Shown here in pieces: positions 57,190 through 64,000 of a DNA stretch of 64,000 nucleotides. The position numbers and the translations under genes are program-made. Location of the stretch: assembly GCF_002177115.1 (NCBI RefSeq), contig NZ_MVAG01000128.1, forward strand, positions 1 to 64,000, in the 5' to 3' direction. Under the pieces are notes generated by a model that saw only the letters and a list, made by a program, of their open reading frames with translations, made no database searches and had not been told where the DNA came from. This stretch comes from Chryseobacterium mucoviscidosis. GTDB lineage: Bacteria; Bacteroidota; Bacteroidia; Flavobacteriales; Weeksellaceae. Positions within the stretch are counted from its first letter, which is position 1. The number at the start of each line of letters is the position of its first letter.

Positions 57190-57365
57190 GTGCGCTCAGT
57201 AGGTGCGGAATCTGTTTAGAAATTACGAATAATTGTGTTTAAGAGAATTCCGCAGGAGTTCAATCTGAAAATTCAAAGATGAATTAAAAATAGCACTCCT
57301 ACGGAGTGCCGCCAAAAACAAATCCTTTAAGCTACACAGATAAAGCTCCTAAAGGAGCTTAAGAA
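57190..57365. repeat. Composite palindromic element, copy B
   Basis: Same order as 45812-45978: GGAATCTGTTTAGAAAT (57207-57223), hairpin core GCACTCC-TAC-GGAGTGC (57293-57309), CTACACAGAT near 57332 as the inverse of the first block, then hairpin AAGCTCCT-A-AAGGAGCTT near 57343-57360. The rest of the 520-nt gap (56956-57476) has no gene; it includes a TTCGACAAGCTCAG-type repeat near 57380. Confidence 0.65.
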
Positions 57366-57476
57366 ATAAACAATTATGCTGAGCTTGTCGAAGCACCATT
57401 GCGAACTTAAAACAGTTAGCAATTAAAAAATCATTGCAACATTGCGTTAAAAACATTTGACAAACAAAATTTAAAA

Positions 57477-58793
57477 ATGAAAACATTAGATAAAATTCCT
57501 ACAGGAAAAATTGAACGGACAAGCAGCCTGCTTAAAGCGGGAGCAAAAGTTGGTGTCAATTACCTGAAATATTACGGAAATAAAATCACGAAAGACGAAG
57601 ATGAGGCACGTAAAATTCTGAACGAAGACAATGCTGCAGACATTTACGATTCGTTAAAAGAATTGAAAGGTTCTGCGCTCAAAGTTGCCCAAATGCTGAG
57701 TATGGAAAAAAACATTCTTCCGGTGGAATATGTGGAGAAGTTCTCCCTTTCTCAGTTTTCCGTTCCGCCTTTGTCGGGTGCTTTGGTGAAGAAAACATTC
57801 CGAAAATATTTCGGGAAAAATCCGGAAGATATTTTTGATGAATTTTCCGCCGAATCGGTTAATGCTGCGAGTATCGGACAGGTTCATACTGCAAAAAAAG
57901 ACGGCAAAAAACTGGCTGTGAAAATACAATATCCCGGTGTAAGAGAAAGTATTTCGAGCGACCTTAAAATGGTAAAACCGATTGCGATGAAGATGTTCAA
58001 CATCAAAAAAGAAGGTTCGGAATCTTACTTTCAGGAAGTGGAAGACAAATTGTTTGAAGAAACTGATTATAATCTGGAACTGAAACGAAGTCAGCATTTT
58101 GCAGAAGAATGCAGTCATCTTCCGAATGTAAAATTTCCGCATTATTATCCTGAATTTTCGTGTGAGAAAATCATCACAATGGACTGGATGTCCGGAATTC
58201 ATTTCTCTGAGTTTACCAAAAAACAGAATTCGCAGGAGGATTTGAATAAAATAGGACAGACACTTTGGGATTTTTATATGTATCAGATGCATATTCTGAA
58301 AAAAGTTCACGCCGATCCGCACCCGGGAAATTTCCTGATTTCGGAAAACAATGAATTATTGGTTATCGATTTTGGCTGTATCAAAGAGATTCCAGAAGAT
58401 TTCTACATTCCGTATTTCGAACTGGCGAAAGAAGAAAATTTAAAAAATCCTGAGATTTTCCGTGAGAAATTATTCACGTTGGAAATTCTTCGAACAGAAG
58501 ATTCAGAAAAAGAAAAAGAGTTTTTTGCCAAATTATTCTACGAATTGCTGGAACTGTTTACAAGACCTTTTAATCAGGAAAAATTTGATTTTTCGGATGA
58601 GTCATTCTTTCAGGAAATTGCTGATTTAGGACAAAAATATGCGAAAGCAAGTGATATGAAAGGAATGAACACCAACCGCGGTTCCCGACATTTTATTTAT
58701 CTGAACCGAACGTTCTTCGGATTGTATAATATGATGCACGATCTGAAAGCGAAAGATGTGGCAATTAATAATTTTAAAAATTATTGTAAGTAA
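57477..58793 (+). CDS. ABC1/UbiB (AarF) family atypical kinase
   Basis: 438 aa. Family marks: the KxGQ-like helix GSALKVAQMLSMEKN near 62-76, the Ala-rich loop VNAASIGQVHTAKK near 130, the lysine in KLAVKIQYPG near 148, the catalytic VHADPHPGNFLI near 280 and the metal-binding VIDFGC near 297. ABC1 kinases support quinone/isoprenoid lipid metabolism, probably as ATPases. Lacks obvious membrane segments. Its place near a TetR gene and the photolyases is shared with other Bacteroidetes; function here is inferred. Confidence 0.93.
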   Translation: MKTLDKIPTGKIERTSSLLKAGAKVGVNYLKYYGNKITKDEDEARKILNEDNAADIYDSLKELKGSALKVAQMLSMEKNILPVEYVEKFSLSQFSVPPLSGALVKKTFRKYFGKNPEDIFDEFSAESVNAASIGQVHTAKKDGKKLAVKIQYPGVRESISSDLKMVKPIAMKMFNIKKEGSESYFQEVEDKLFEETDYNLELKRSQHFAEECSHLPNVKFPHYYPEFSCEKIITMDWMSGIHFSEFTKKQNSQEDLNKIGQTLWDFYMYQMHILKKVHADPHPGNFLISENNELLVIDFGCIKEIPEDFYIPYFELAKEENLKNPEIFREKLFTLEILRTEDSEKEKEFFAKLFYELLELFTRPFNQEKFDFSDESFFQEIADLGQKYAKASDMKGMNTNRGSRHFIYLNRTFFGLYNMMHDLKAKDVAINNFKNYCK

Positions 58794-58909
58794 TATTAAC
58801 CGCAAATCGAAGATTCGACGGAGTCAAAAGTCACAAAAGATTTTGATGAATTACAGGTTATTAAAAGAGCCGAAAGGTTTGAAAACGATTTTGTTGGAAC
58901 AAATTAATC

Positions 58910-59064
58910 ATTAACAGGTCGCTCCTACGGAGCTCATATCATATAAAAATGTTAGCTATTAACAGTCAGCTCCTACCGGAGCATTATCAGATTCCGTAGG
59001 AATGTACTGTTAATAGAAAATAGAAAGCCGTAAAAAGGAAGCTCCGTAGGAGCGACCTGTTAAT
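58910..59064. repeat. 155-bp element with perfect 25-bp terminal inverted repeats
   Basis: Left end 58910-58934 (ATTAACAGGTCGCTCCTACG plus GAGCT) is the exact reverse complement of 59040-59064. Inside, CTATTAACAGT (58956-58966) and ACTGTTAATAG (59006-59016) form a second inverted pair, with further CTCCTACCGGAG and TTCCGTAGGAA hairpins. No coding capacity. It lies 39 nt upstream of the DUF2256 gene. It could be a MITE-like or REP-like element. Confidence 0.8.
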
Positions 59065-59103
59065 ATTACAATTGTATTTGAATTAAAGTTTAATATAAAA
59101 AAT

Positions 59104-59259
59104 ATGCCTTCAGGATTACCTTCCAAAATCTGTGAAGTCTGCGGACTGCCCTTCAACTGGCGGAAAAAGTGGAAAAAAAACTGGGACGAAGTAAAATATT
59201 GCAGCGAAAGATGCCGAAAAAACAAAAAATCAACATCCTCTGGTTCACCAAAGATTTGA
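59104..59259 (+). CDS. DUF2256 zinc-binding small protein
   Basis: 51 aa, starting MPSGLPSKICEVCGLPFNWR. The paired CxxC (C10, C13) and CxxxC (YCSERCRKN) with the conserved PF-WRKKWKKNW-EVKYCS block define DUF2256. This family is typically encoded next to, or fused with, cryptochromes and photolyases. Its 3' end overlaps the cryptochrome start by 49 nt, so the two are translationally coupled. Role unknown. Confidence 0.9.
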   Translation: MPSGLPSKICEVCGLPFNWRKKWKKNWDEVKYCSERCRKNKKSTSSGSPKI

Positions 59260-60509
59260 GAACGAGAGATTCAGAATCCTTATATAATGTGATGCAGGAA
59301 GAGTTGCCTTTTCTTGTGGTGTATGTTTTTGACACTGAATTTTTTGCTCAAAAACAGTTTGGTTTCAGAAAAATCGGAAAATACCGTGCAAAATTTTTGC
59401 TGGAAAGTGTAGAAAATTTAAAGCAGAATTTAGCGAAACAGAAGATTCCTTTTTTAGTTAAATACGGCAAAACGGAAGACGTTTTTAAAGAAATTTCCGA
59501 GGAATTTGAAATCGTGAAGATTTTCTGTCAGGAAGAATGGACGAAAGAGGAAACGGAACTTCAGATGAAAATCCGAAGTGTGGTTCCGGCTGCCGTTTGG
59601 GAAAAATCTTATTCTCAGTTTCTGGTTCATCCGCTTTTTGTTTTTAAGACTTTGGATAAAATTCCGATGCTTTTTACCGCGTTCCGGCAGAAAATTGAAA
59701 AAAATCTGCTGATCCGCCCTGAATTTGAATCGGAAGATTTGATGTACGATAAACCGGAAATTCATTTTAAAAGTGATACCATTTCATTAAAATCGCTCGG
59801 TTTTGAAGATTTTGAAACGGACGAAAGAACTGCTTTTCCCTTTTCGGGCGGAGAAAATGAAGCATTGAAAAGATTGCATCATTATTTCTCGGAAACGCAG
59901 AACTTGAGTCAATACAAGCAAACCCGAAACGGTTTGGTGGGAACAGATTACAGTTCGAAATTTTCGGCTTGGCTGTCGGATGGAAGTCTTTCTGCGGTAA
60001 CCATTTACCACGAGATAAAAAAACATGAGGAAGAATTCGGAGCCAATGATTCAACGTATTGGTTGATTTTTGAATTGCTGTGGCGGGATTTTTTCAGATA
60101 TGTTTCTTTACAGTATAAAGATTTGATTTTCTGGAAAAGCGGAATTAATCATCAAAAATATTTCGCGGAAAACAATAAAACATTGATTCAAAAATGGAAG
60201 GATGGAGAAACGGATTCCGATTTCGTCAATGCCAATATGCTTGAACTGAAAAATACCGGCTGGATGAGTAATCGTGGTCGCCAGAATGTAGCTTCCTATT
60301 TCTGCAAAATTCTGAAACAGGACTGGAGAATTGGAGCGGCTTATTTTGAGGAAATGCTGATTGATTATGATGTTCACAGCAATTACGGCAATTGGATGTA
60401 TCTCGCCGGAGTCGGAAATGATAATCGTGACCGGACTTTCAACCCTGAAAAACAGGCAGAAATGTATGATTCCAATCAAAAATTCAGACGCTTATGGCTA
60501 AAACAGTAA
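59211..60509 (+). CDS. DASH-family cryptochrome/photolyase
   Basis: 432 aa from the ATG at 59211 (MPKKQKINILWFTKDLRTRD). N-terminal photolyase alpha/beta domain followed by the FAD domain: SGGENEALKRLHHYF, TDYSSKFSAWLSDGSLS near 255, ELLWRDFFRYVSLQY, NTGWMSNRGRQNVASYFCKI near 350 and DYDVHSNYGNWMYLAGVGND. The last blocks are DASH hallmarks. DASH proteins repair cyclobutane dimers mainly in single-stranded DNA and may sense blue light. It overlaps the DUF2256 gene before it and the next photolyase gene (16 nt) after it. A longer open frame starts at 59169 but lacks family support. Confidence 0.93.
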   Translation: MPKKQKINILWFTKDLRTRDSESLYNVMQEELPFLVVYVFDTEFFAQKQFGFRKIGKYRAKFLLESVENLKQNLAKQKIPFLVKYGKTEDVFKEISEEFEIVKIFCQEEWTKEETELQMKIRSVVPAAVWEKSYSQFLVHPLFVFKTLDKIPMLFTAFRQKIEKNLLIRPEFESEDLMYDKPEIHFKSDTISLKSLGFEDFETDERTAFPFSGGENEALKRLHHYFSETQNLSQYKQTRNGLVGTDYSSKFSAWLSDGSLSAVTIYHEIKKHEEEFGANDSTYWLIFELLWRDFFRYVSLQYKDLIFWKSGINHQKYFAENNKTLIQKWKDGETDSDFVNANMLELKNTGWMSNRGRQNVASYFCKILKQDWRIGAAYFEEMLIDYDVHSNYGNWMYLAGVGNDNRDRTFNPEKQAEMYDSNQKFRRLWLKQ

Positions 60510-61972
60510 AACATACCGCCCAATTGATTTTTCCGCATCAGCTTTTTGAGGATACGGATTATCTGGATAAAAGTCAGCCTGTATTTTTGATAGAGGAATT
60601 TTTGTTTTTTAAACAGTATTCATTCCATCAACAGAAGATTGCGTTTCACCGTGCAACAATGAAATTTTATGAAAATGAATTAAAAAAGGCAGGTTTTGAA
60701 GTTGAATATATTGAAAGTTCATCGAAATATTCAGACATCCGAAATTTAATTCCGAAGCTTAAAAAAGAAAATTTTACAACGATAAAAACAACGGATGTTT
60801 GCGACAACTGGCTGGAAAAAAGATTAAAGGAAACAAAACTGGAACTCGAAATTTTGGATAGTCCGCTTTTCATCAACAGCAAAGAAGACCTGAAAGATTA
60901 TTTTGAAGGTAAAAAAGCCTATCATCAGACTGATTTTTATAAGCAGCAGAGAATTACCCGAAATATCCTGATGAAAGCCGGAAAACCTTTGGGCGGAAAA
61001 TGGACGTACGACACCGAAAACCGGAAAAAATATCCGAAAAATAAAAAAGCGCCCGCAATTCATTTTCCGAAAAACAATGAATTTTACGAGGAAGCAAAAC
61101 AATACACCGAAAAGCATTTTGCGAAGAATTACGGAACGCTTACGAATGAACAGCTCTACCCGACTACTTTTAAAGAAGCGGAAAATTGGCTGGAACAGTT
61201 TCTTGAAAACCGCTTTCCGGAATTTGGCGTTTACGAGGACAGCATCGTGGAAAAGGAATACTTCCTTCATCACAGTGTGCTTTCTCCGTTAATGAACGTC
61301 GGACTTTTAACGCCGGAAAATGTGCTGGAAAAAGCGATTTCATTTGCAAAAGATCACGATATTCCGGTGAACTCTCTGGAAGGTTTTGTCCGTCAAATTT
61401 TGGGTTGGAGAGAATTTGTTCGCGGGGTTTATGTGTATCAGGGAACGTATCAGCGGAATAAAAATTACTGGAATCATAAGCAAAAACTTCCGGAATCTTT
61501 TTACACCGCCAAAACAAGAATTCGCCCGATTGACAGTTCGCTTCAGAAAATCCTGCAAACCGGCTATGCCCATCACATCGAAAGACTGATGATCTTTGCC
61601 AACTTTATGAATCTCTGTCAGTTCAATCCTGATGAAGTCTGTCAATGGTTTATGGAAATGTTCATTGATTCCTACGACTGGGTGATGGTTCCGAATGTGT
61701 ATGGAATGAGCAGTTTTTCAGACGGCGGAAAGATGAGCACGAAACCGTATATCAGCGGAAGCAATTACATTAAAAAAATGAGCGATTATCCCGATGGAGA
61801 ATGGGCGGAACAATGGGATGCGCTTTTTTGGAATTTCATCAATGACAACAAAGATTTTTTTGCTAAAAATCCAAGATTGGGAATGATGCTGAGAACACTG
61901 GAGAAAATGCCGGAAGAGAAACGAAAACAGCATTTTAAAATGGCAAAGGAATTTATTGAAAATCTGAAATGA
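60494..61972 (+). CDS. Photolyase of the FeS-BCP/CryB type, without the iron-sulfur cysteines
   Basis: 492 aa. Starts with TAQLIFPHQLFEDTDYLDKS-P, the PhrB-like N-terminus, and carries the FAD/catalytic blocks LEGFVRQILGWREFVRGVYV near 290, HHIERLMIFANFMNLCQFNP near 350 and YDWVMVPNVYGMSSFSDGGK near 385. Known members repair (6-4) photoproducts and bind a 4Fe-4S cluster through four cysteines. Here the whole protein has only three cysteines, and the loop that normally holds the CxxC and further Cys is shortened to SDYPDGEWAEQWDALFWNF. It should therefore be cluster-free. It is coupled to the DASH gene by a 16-nt overlap. Confidence 0.9.
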   Translation: MAKTVKHTAQLIFPHQLFEDTDYLDKSQPVFLIEEFLFFKQYSFHQQKIAFHRATMKFYENELKKAGFEVEYIESSSKYSDIRNLIPKLKKENFTTIKTTDVCDNWLEKRLKETKLELEILDSPLFINSKEDLKDYFEGKKAYHQTDFYKQQRITRNILMKAGKPLGGKWTYDTENRKKYPKNKKAPAIHFPKNNEFYEEAKQYTEKHFAKNYGTLTNEQLYPTTFKEAENWLEQFLENRFPEFGVYEDSIVEKEYFLHHSVLSPLMNVGLLTPENVLEKAISFAKDHDIPVNSLEGFVRQILGWREFVRGVYVYQGTYQRNKNYWNHKQKLPESFYTAKTRIRPIDSSLQKILQTGYAHHIERLMIFANFMNLCQFNPDEVCQWFMEMFIDSYDWVMVPNVYGMSSFSDGGKMSTKPYISGSNYIKKMSDYPDGEWAEQWDALFWNFINDNKDFFAKNPRLGMMLRTLEKMPEEKRKQHFKMAKEFIENLK

Positions 61973-61975
61973 TCT

Positions 61976-62135
61976 TTTAACCACAAAAGACACAAAAGAA
62001 TTGATTGGTAAAAAGTTTTCAAAAGAGCAAAAAAGATTCTATAAAAAGACTTTGCTGAGTGAAACGCCTTTGCGAACAAAAAATATTTTCAAAATTTTAA
62101 AGAAAAATCTTTGCGGACTTTGCGTTAAAAATCAA
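61976..62135. repeat. Dispersed intergenic element, degenerate
   Basis: AACCACAAAAGACACAAAAG, then AAAGACTTTGC-GAGTGAAACGCCTTTGCG and AAAAATCTTTGCGGACTTTG. It belongs to the same family as the copies at 71 and 42281. A shorter piece (TACCACAAAAGTCACAAAAG) follows the next gene at 62427-62490. Confidence 0.55.
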
Positions 62136-62140
62136 AAAAA

Positions 62141-62422
62141 ATGAATAAAAACCTCAACATAAAAGAAATCGACAGAATCATCGAAATGGCGTGGGAAGAC
62201 CGAACACCGTTTGAAGCGATACAATTTCAGTTTGGAATCAGTGAATCGGAAGTAATTGAACTGATGCGTTCGGAGCTGAAAGAATCGAGTTTTAAGCTTT
62301 GGAGAAAAAGAGTGAATTCGGGAGTGAGCCAGAAACATCTGAAAAAAAGAAGCGAAGAAATCAACCGCTTTAAATGCAGCAGACAGAGAATTATCAGCAA
62401 TAATAAAATTTCTAAAAGATAA
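62141..62422 (+). CDS. TIGR03643 family protein
   Basis: 93 aa, basic. The sequence IKEIDRIIEMAWEDRTPFEA and FGISESEVIELMRSELK then SFKLWRKRV-GR-like VNSGVSQKHLKKR is the TIGR03643 signature: a short HTH-like helical protein. The family is linked by gene neighbourhood to photolyases and DUF2256. It may bind DNA or RNA; function not known. It lies downstream of the photolyase after a dispersed repeat. Confidence 0.87.
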   Translation: MNKNLNIKEIDRIIEMAWEDRTPFEAIQFQFGISESEVIELMRSELKESSFKLWRKRVNSGVSQKHLKKRSEEINRFKCSRQRIISNNKISKR

Positions 62423-62652
62423 ATTTTACCACAAAAGTCACAAAAGAATTGTTTGGAAATAAAGTTTTGCAAAAGAGCAAAAAAGCATTGTAAATAGACA
62501 CTTTATTTCGTCAGACAGGATAAACTAAGCTCAGGCTGACAATTAAAAGATAATTAAACGAATAGTATTAGAGATGTCACACTGAGCCTGTCGAAGTGTA
62601 TCAAAATATAAAACTGTATGAACTTCGTGTTCAAAACATTAAAATAAAAATT

Positions 62653-63351
62653 ATGAAAAATATCGTCATCATCGGTTGCGGAAAGGGAATCGGATTAGCA
62701 ACGGCAAAAATTCTTGCAGAACAACACAAAATCATTGGAATTTCCAGAACGGAAAATCACGAACTGAATCATCCGAATATCGAATTCCACACAATGGATA
62801 TTCTTTCGGGAAATTTAGATGAAATTACTTTCCCTGAAGTAGTGGATGGATTGGTTTATGCACCGGGAAGCATTAATTTAAAACCTTTTAACCGACTTTC
62901 TTTAGATGATTTTAAGAATGATTTTGAAATCAATGTTTTGGGAGCAGTTAAAATTATTCAGAAACTGTTGCCGAATCTTAAAAAGTCGGAAAGTGCCTCT
63001 GTTGTGCTTTTCAGTTCCGTTGCGGCAAAGTTGGGGATGCCTTTTCACGCTTCAATTGCGGCGAGTAAAAATGCAGTGGAAGGTCTTACGAAAAGTCTGG
63101 CGGCGGAATTTTCGGCTCAGAAAATCAGAGTGAATGCGATTGCACCGTCTTTAACGGACACGAATTTAGCATCACAGCTTTTAGCAACACCCGAGAAAAG
63201 AGAAGCGTCTGCGAAAAGACATCCGTTGCAAAGAGTGGGAACGGCGGAAGAAATCGCGGAAATGACGGCTTTCCTTGTTTCGGATAAATCTTCATGGATT
63301 ACAGGACAGGTTTTCGGAATTGATGGCGGAATGGGAAGTGTTAAGCTTTAG
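62653..63351 (+). CDS. Short-chain dehydrogenase/reductase lacking the catalytic tyrosine
   Basis: 232 aa from the ATG at 62653 (MKNIVIIGCGKGIGLATAKI). The cofactor motif GCGKGIG, NxxG-like VYAPGSINLKPF, the Ser block FSSVAAKLGMPFHA and PSLTDTNLASQLL are present, with the C-terminal FLVSDKSSWITGQVFGIDGG. In place of the YxxxK active site the protein reads IAASK: the lysine is kept but the tyrosine is isoleucine. SDRs of this kind appear in photolyase clusters; they may have another catalytic route or only bind ligand. Longer starts upstream (62596) are unlikely. Confidence 0.9.
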   Translation: MKNIVIIGCGKGIGLATAKILAEQHKIIGISRTENHELNHPNIEFHTMDILSGNLDEITFPEVVDGLVYAPGSINLKPFNRLSLDDFKNDFEINVLGAVKIIQKLLPNLKKSESASVVLFSSVAAKLGMPFHASIAASKNAVEGLTKSLAAEFSAQKIRVNAIAPSLTDTNLASQLLATPEKREASAKRHPLQRVGTAEEIAEMTAFLVSDKSSWITGQVFGIDGGMGSVKL

Positions 63352-63352
63352 G

Positions 63353-63437
63353 GTTAGTGAGTTGGAGAGTTTGAGGGTTGGAGAGTTTGAGGGGTTTGAG
63401 CGTTGGAGGGTTGAAAGTTGAAGCGTTGGAGGATTTA
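63353..63437. repeat. Short G/T-rich direct repeats
   Basis: About ten 7-9 bp units of the types GTTGGAG, GTTTGAG and GTTGAA follow in tandem (for example GTTGGAGAGTTTGAGG twice). Low complexity, between the SDR and MarR genes. Confidence 0.7.
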
Positions 63438-63489
63438 GATTCTTAAACCTCTTTATAAGATTATAAAAAAATATTTAAAATACTTAGAT

Positions 63490-63497
63490 TAAATTTG
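63490..63497 (+). promoter_or_regulatory. -7 promoter box of the MarR gene
   Basis: TAAATTTG, perfect TAnnTTTG match, only 4 nt before the ATG, so the transcript would begin at or very near the start codon. Confidence 0.55.
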
Positions 63498-63501
63498 CAC
63501 T

Positions 63502-64000
63502 ATGAATACTGATTTTTTCATTGATTTGCTGCATCAGGTTAAAGAATTTGAAAATTCCGAAGCTTATAAACCTCACTCTACGGTCGAGGATTTCCGTCTT
63601 TGGCTGAATGATAAAAAATACAGAAAAGAGAGCCCGACCAAGCTTTTTAAAAATGAACAGCATCAGGTTTCTTTCACAGAAAATGAAATCTGCAAACAGG
63701 TTCTGCTTTTGGGACGATATTCTAAACAACTGATCCGAAAGGGACTGAATGATTTTCCTGAACTCGCCAATGAAGAATTTACCTATCTCTACCGACTGAA
63801 AGATGAACCGAATCTGACTAAAATTCAACTGATTGAAAGGAACGGGCACGAAAAACAGACGGGAACCCAAATCATCAAACGTCTTCTGGAATATGGCTTA
63901 ATCGAAGAAAAGAACGACAGCGAAGATAAAAGAAGCAAGCGTCTCAATATCACCGAAAAAGGTGAAGATTATTTCCACCGTTCTGTTGAAAAGGTAAATA
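63502..64000 (+). CDS. MarR-family transcriptional regulator (3' end cut by the window)
   Basis: 166 codons are visible, starting MNTDFFIDLLHQVKEFENSE. The winged HTH is clear: FTYLYRLKDEPNLTKIQLIE, GHEKQTGTQIIKRLLEYGLI and the wing KNDSEDKRSKRLNITEKGED. MarR dimers repress genes until a ligand binds. It lies on the same strand as the photorepair cluster, 150 nt after the SDR. No stop codon occurs before the window ends, so the C-terminal dimerisation helices are not seen. Confidence 0.88.
   Translation, partial: MNTDFFIDLLHQVKEFENSEAYKPHSTVEDFRLWLNDKKYRKESPTKLFKNEQHQVSFTENEICKQVLLLGRYSKQLIRKGLNDFPELANEEFTYLYRLKDEPNLTKIQLIERNGHEKQTGTQIIKRLLEYGLIEEKNDSEDKRSKRLNITEKGEDYFHRSVEKVN

Overview
The window (low G+C, about 35%) looks like the chromosome of a flavobacterium, most likely Chryseobacterium or a close relative. 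Supporting signs are many TAnnTTTG-type -7 promoter boxes, a type IX secretion C-terminal sorting domain, DUF6266, a GG-leader peptide of the Chryseobacterium type, a histone H1-like mini-protein and a type II-C CRISPR locus with a 47-bp repeat. The genus is inferred from protein style, not from a marker gene. No rRNA or tRNA gene was seen.

Layout. 0.3-3.9 kb: a ParE/RelE-type toxin-antitoxin pair, typA, a DUF1294 membrane protein, a GG-leader peptide and small unknowns. 4.1-5.9 kb: a CobS-like AAA+ ATPase followed by a DUF7192/CobT-like gene that is broken at an A8 run. 6.1-23.4 kb: a defence island with almost every gene on the minus strand. In order of transcription it holds hsdM, hsdS, (a start-less hsdS cassette on the opposite strand), a tyrosine recombinase, hsdR, the RADAR pair rdrA and rdrB, a 108-residue unknown protein, mcrB, mcrC and a LytTR response regulator. 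23.5-26.7 kb: a repeat-rich zone with nine hairpin repeats at about 82-bp spacing, a GIY-YIG protein, DUF6266, 10-bp iterons and tandem duplications. 27.0-30.9 kb: a T9SS cargo protein, an exported protein with five 40-residue repeats, and monomeric isocitrate dehydrogenase.

31.0-41.4 kb is a complete type II-C CRISPR-Cas locus: 49 repeats and 48 spacers, cas2, cas1, a very large Cas9 (about 1670 aa), and a tracrRNA divergent from cas9. The repeat carries a good match to the Bacteroidetes promoter, so each unit may drive its own crRNA. The outermost repeat has lost only its tracrRNA-pairing half. A bidirectional terminator separates the array from the cas genes.

41.4-53.9 kb is mostly housekeeping: a YceI lipoprotein, Tex, an RDD protein, an M28 peptidase, a histone H1-like peptide, a possible heme-binding protein, and the oxidative pentose phosphate operon gnd-zwf-pgl. 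54.1-64 kb resembles the light-response/photorepair neighbourhoods of Bacteroidetes: a DUF2867-type epimerase, GTP cyclohydrolase II (a route to flavin), a TetR regulator, an ABC1/UbiB kinase, DUF2256, a DASH cryptochrome, a photolyase of the FeS-BCP type lacking the cluster cysteines, a TIGR03643 protein, an SDR lacking its catalytic tyrosine, and the start of a MarR regulator. Several families of palindromic repeats lie between genes.

The best candidates for new biology are the RADAR/McrBC/type I super-cluster with its unknown 108-aa protein and LytTR gene, the homopolymer-split CobS/CobT-like cassette, the self-promoting CRISPR repeat, and the nested inverted-repeat elements.
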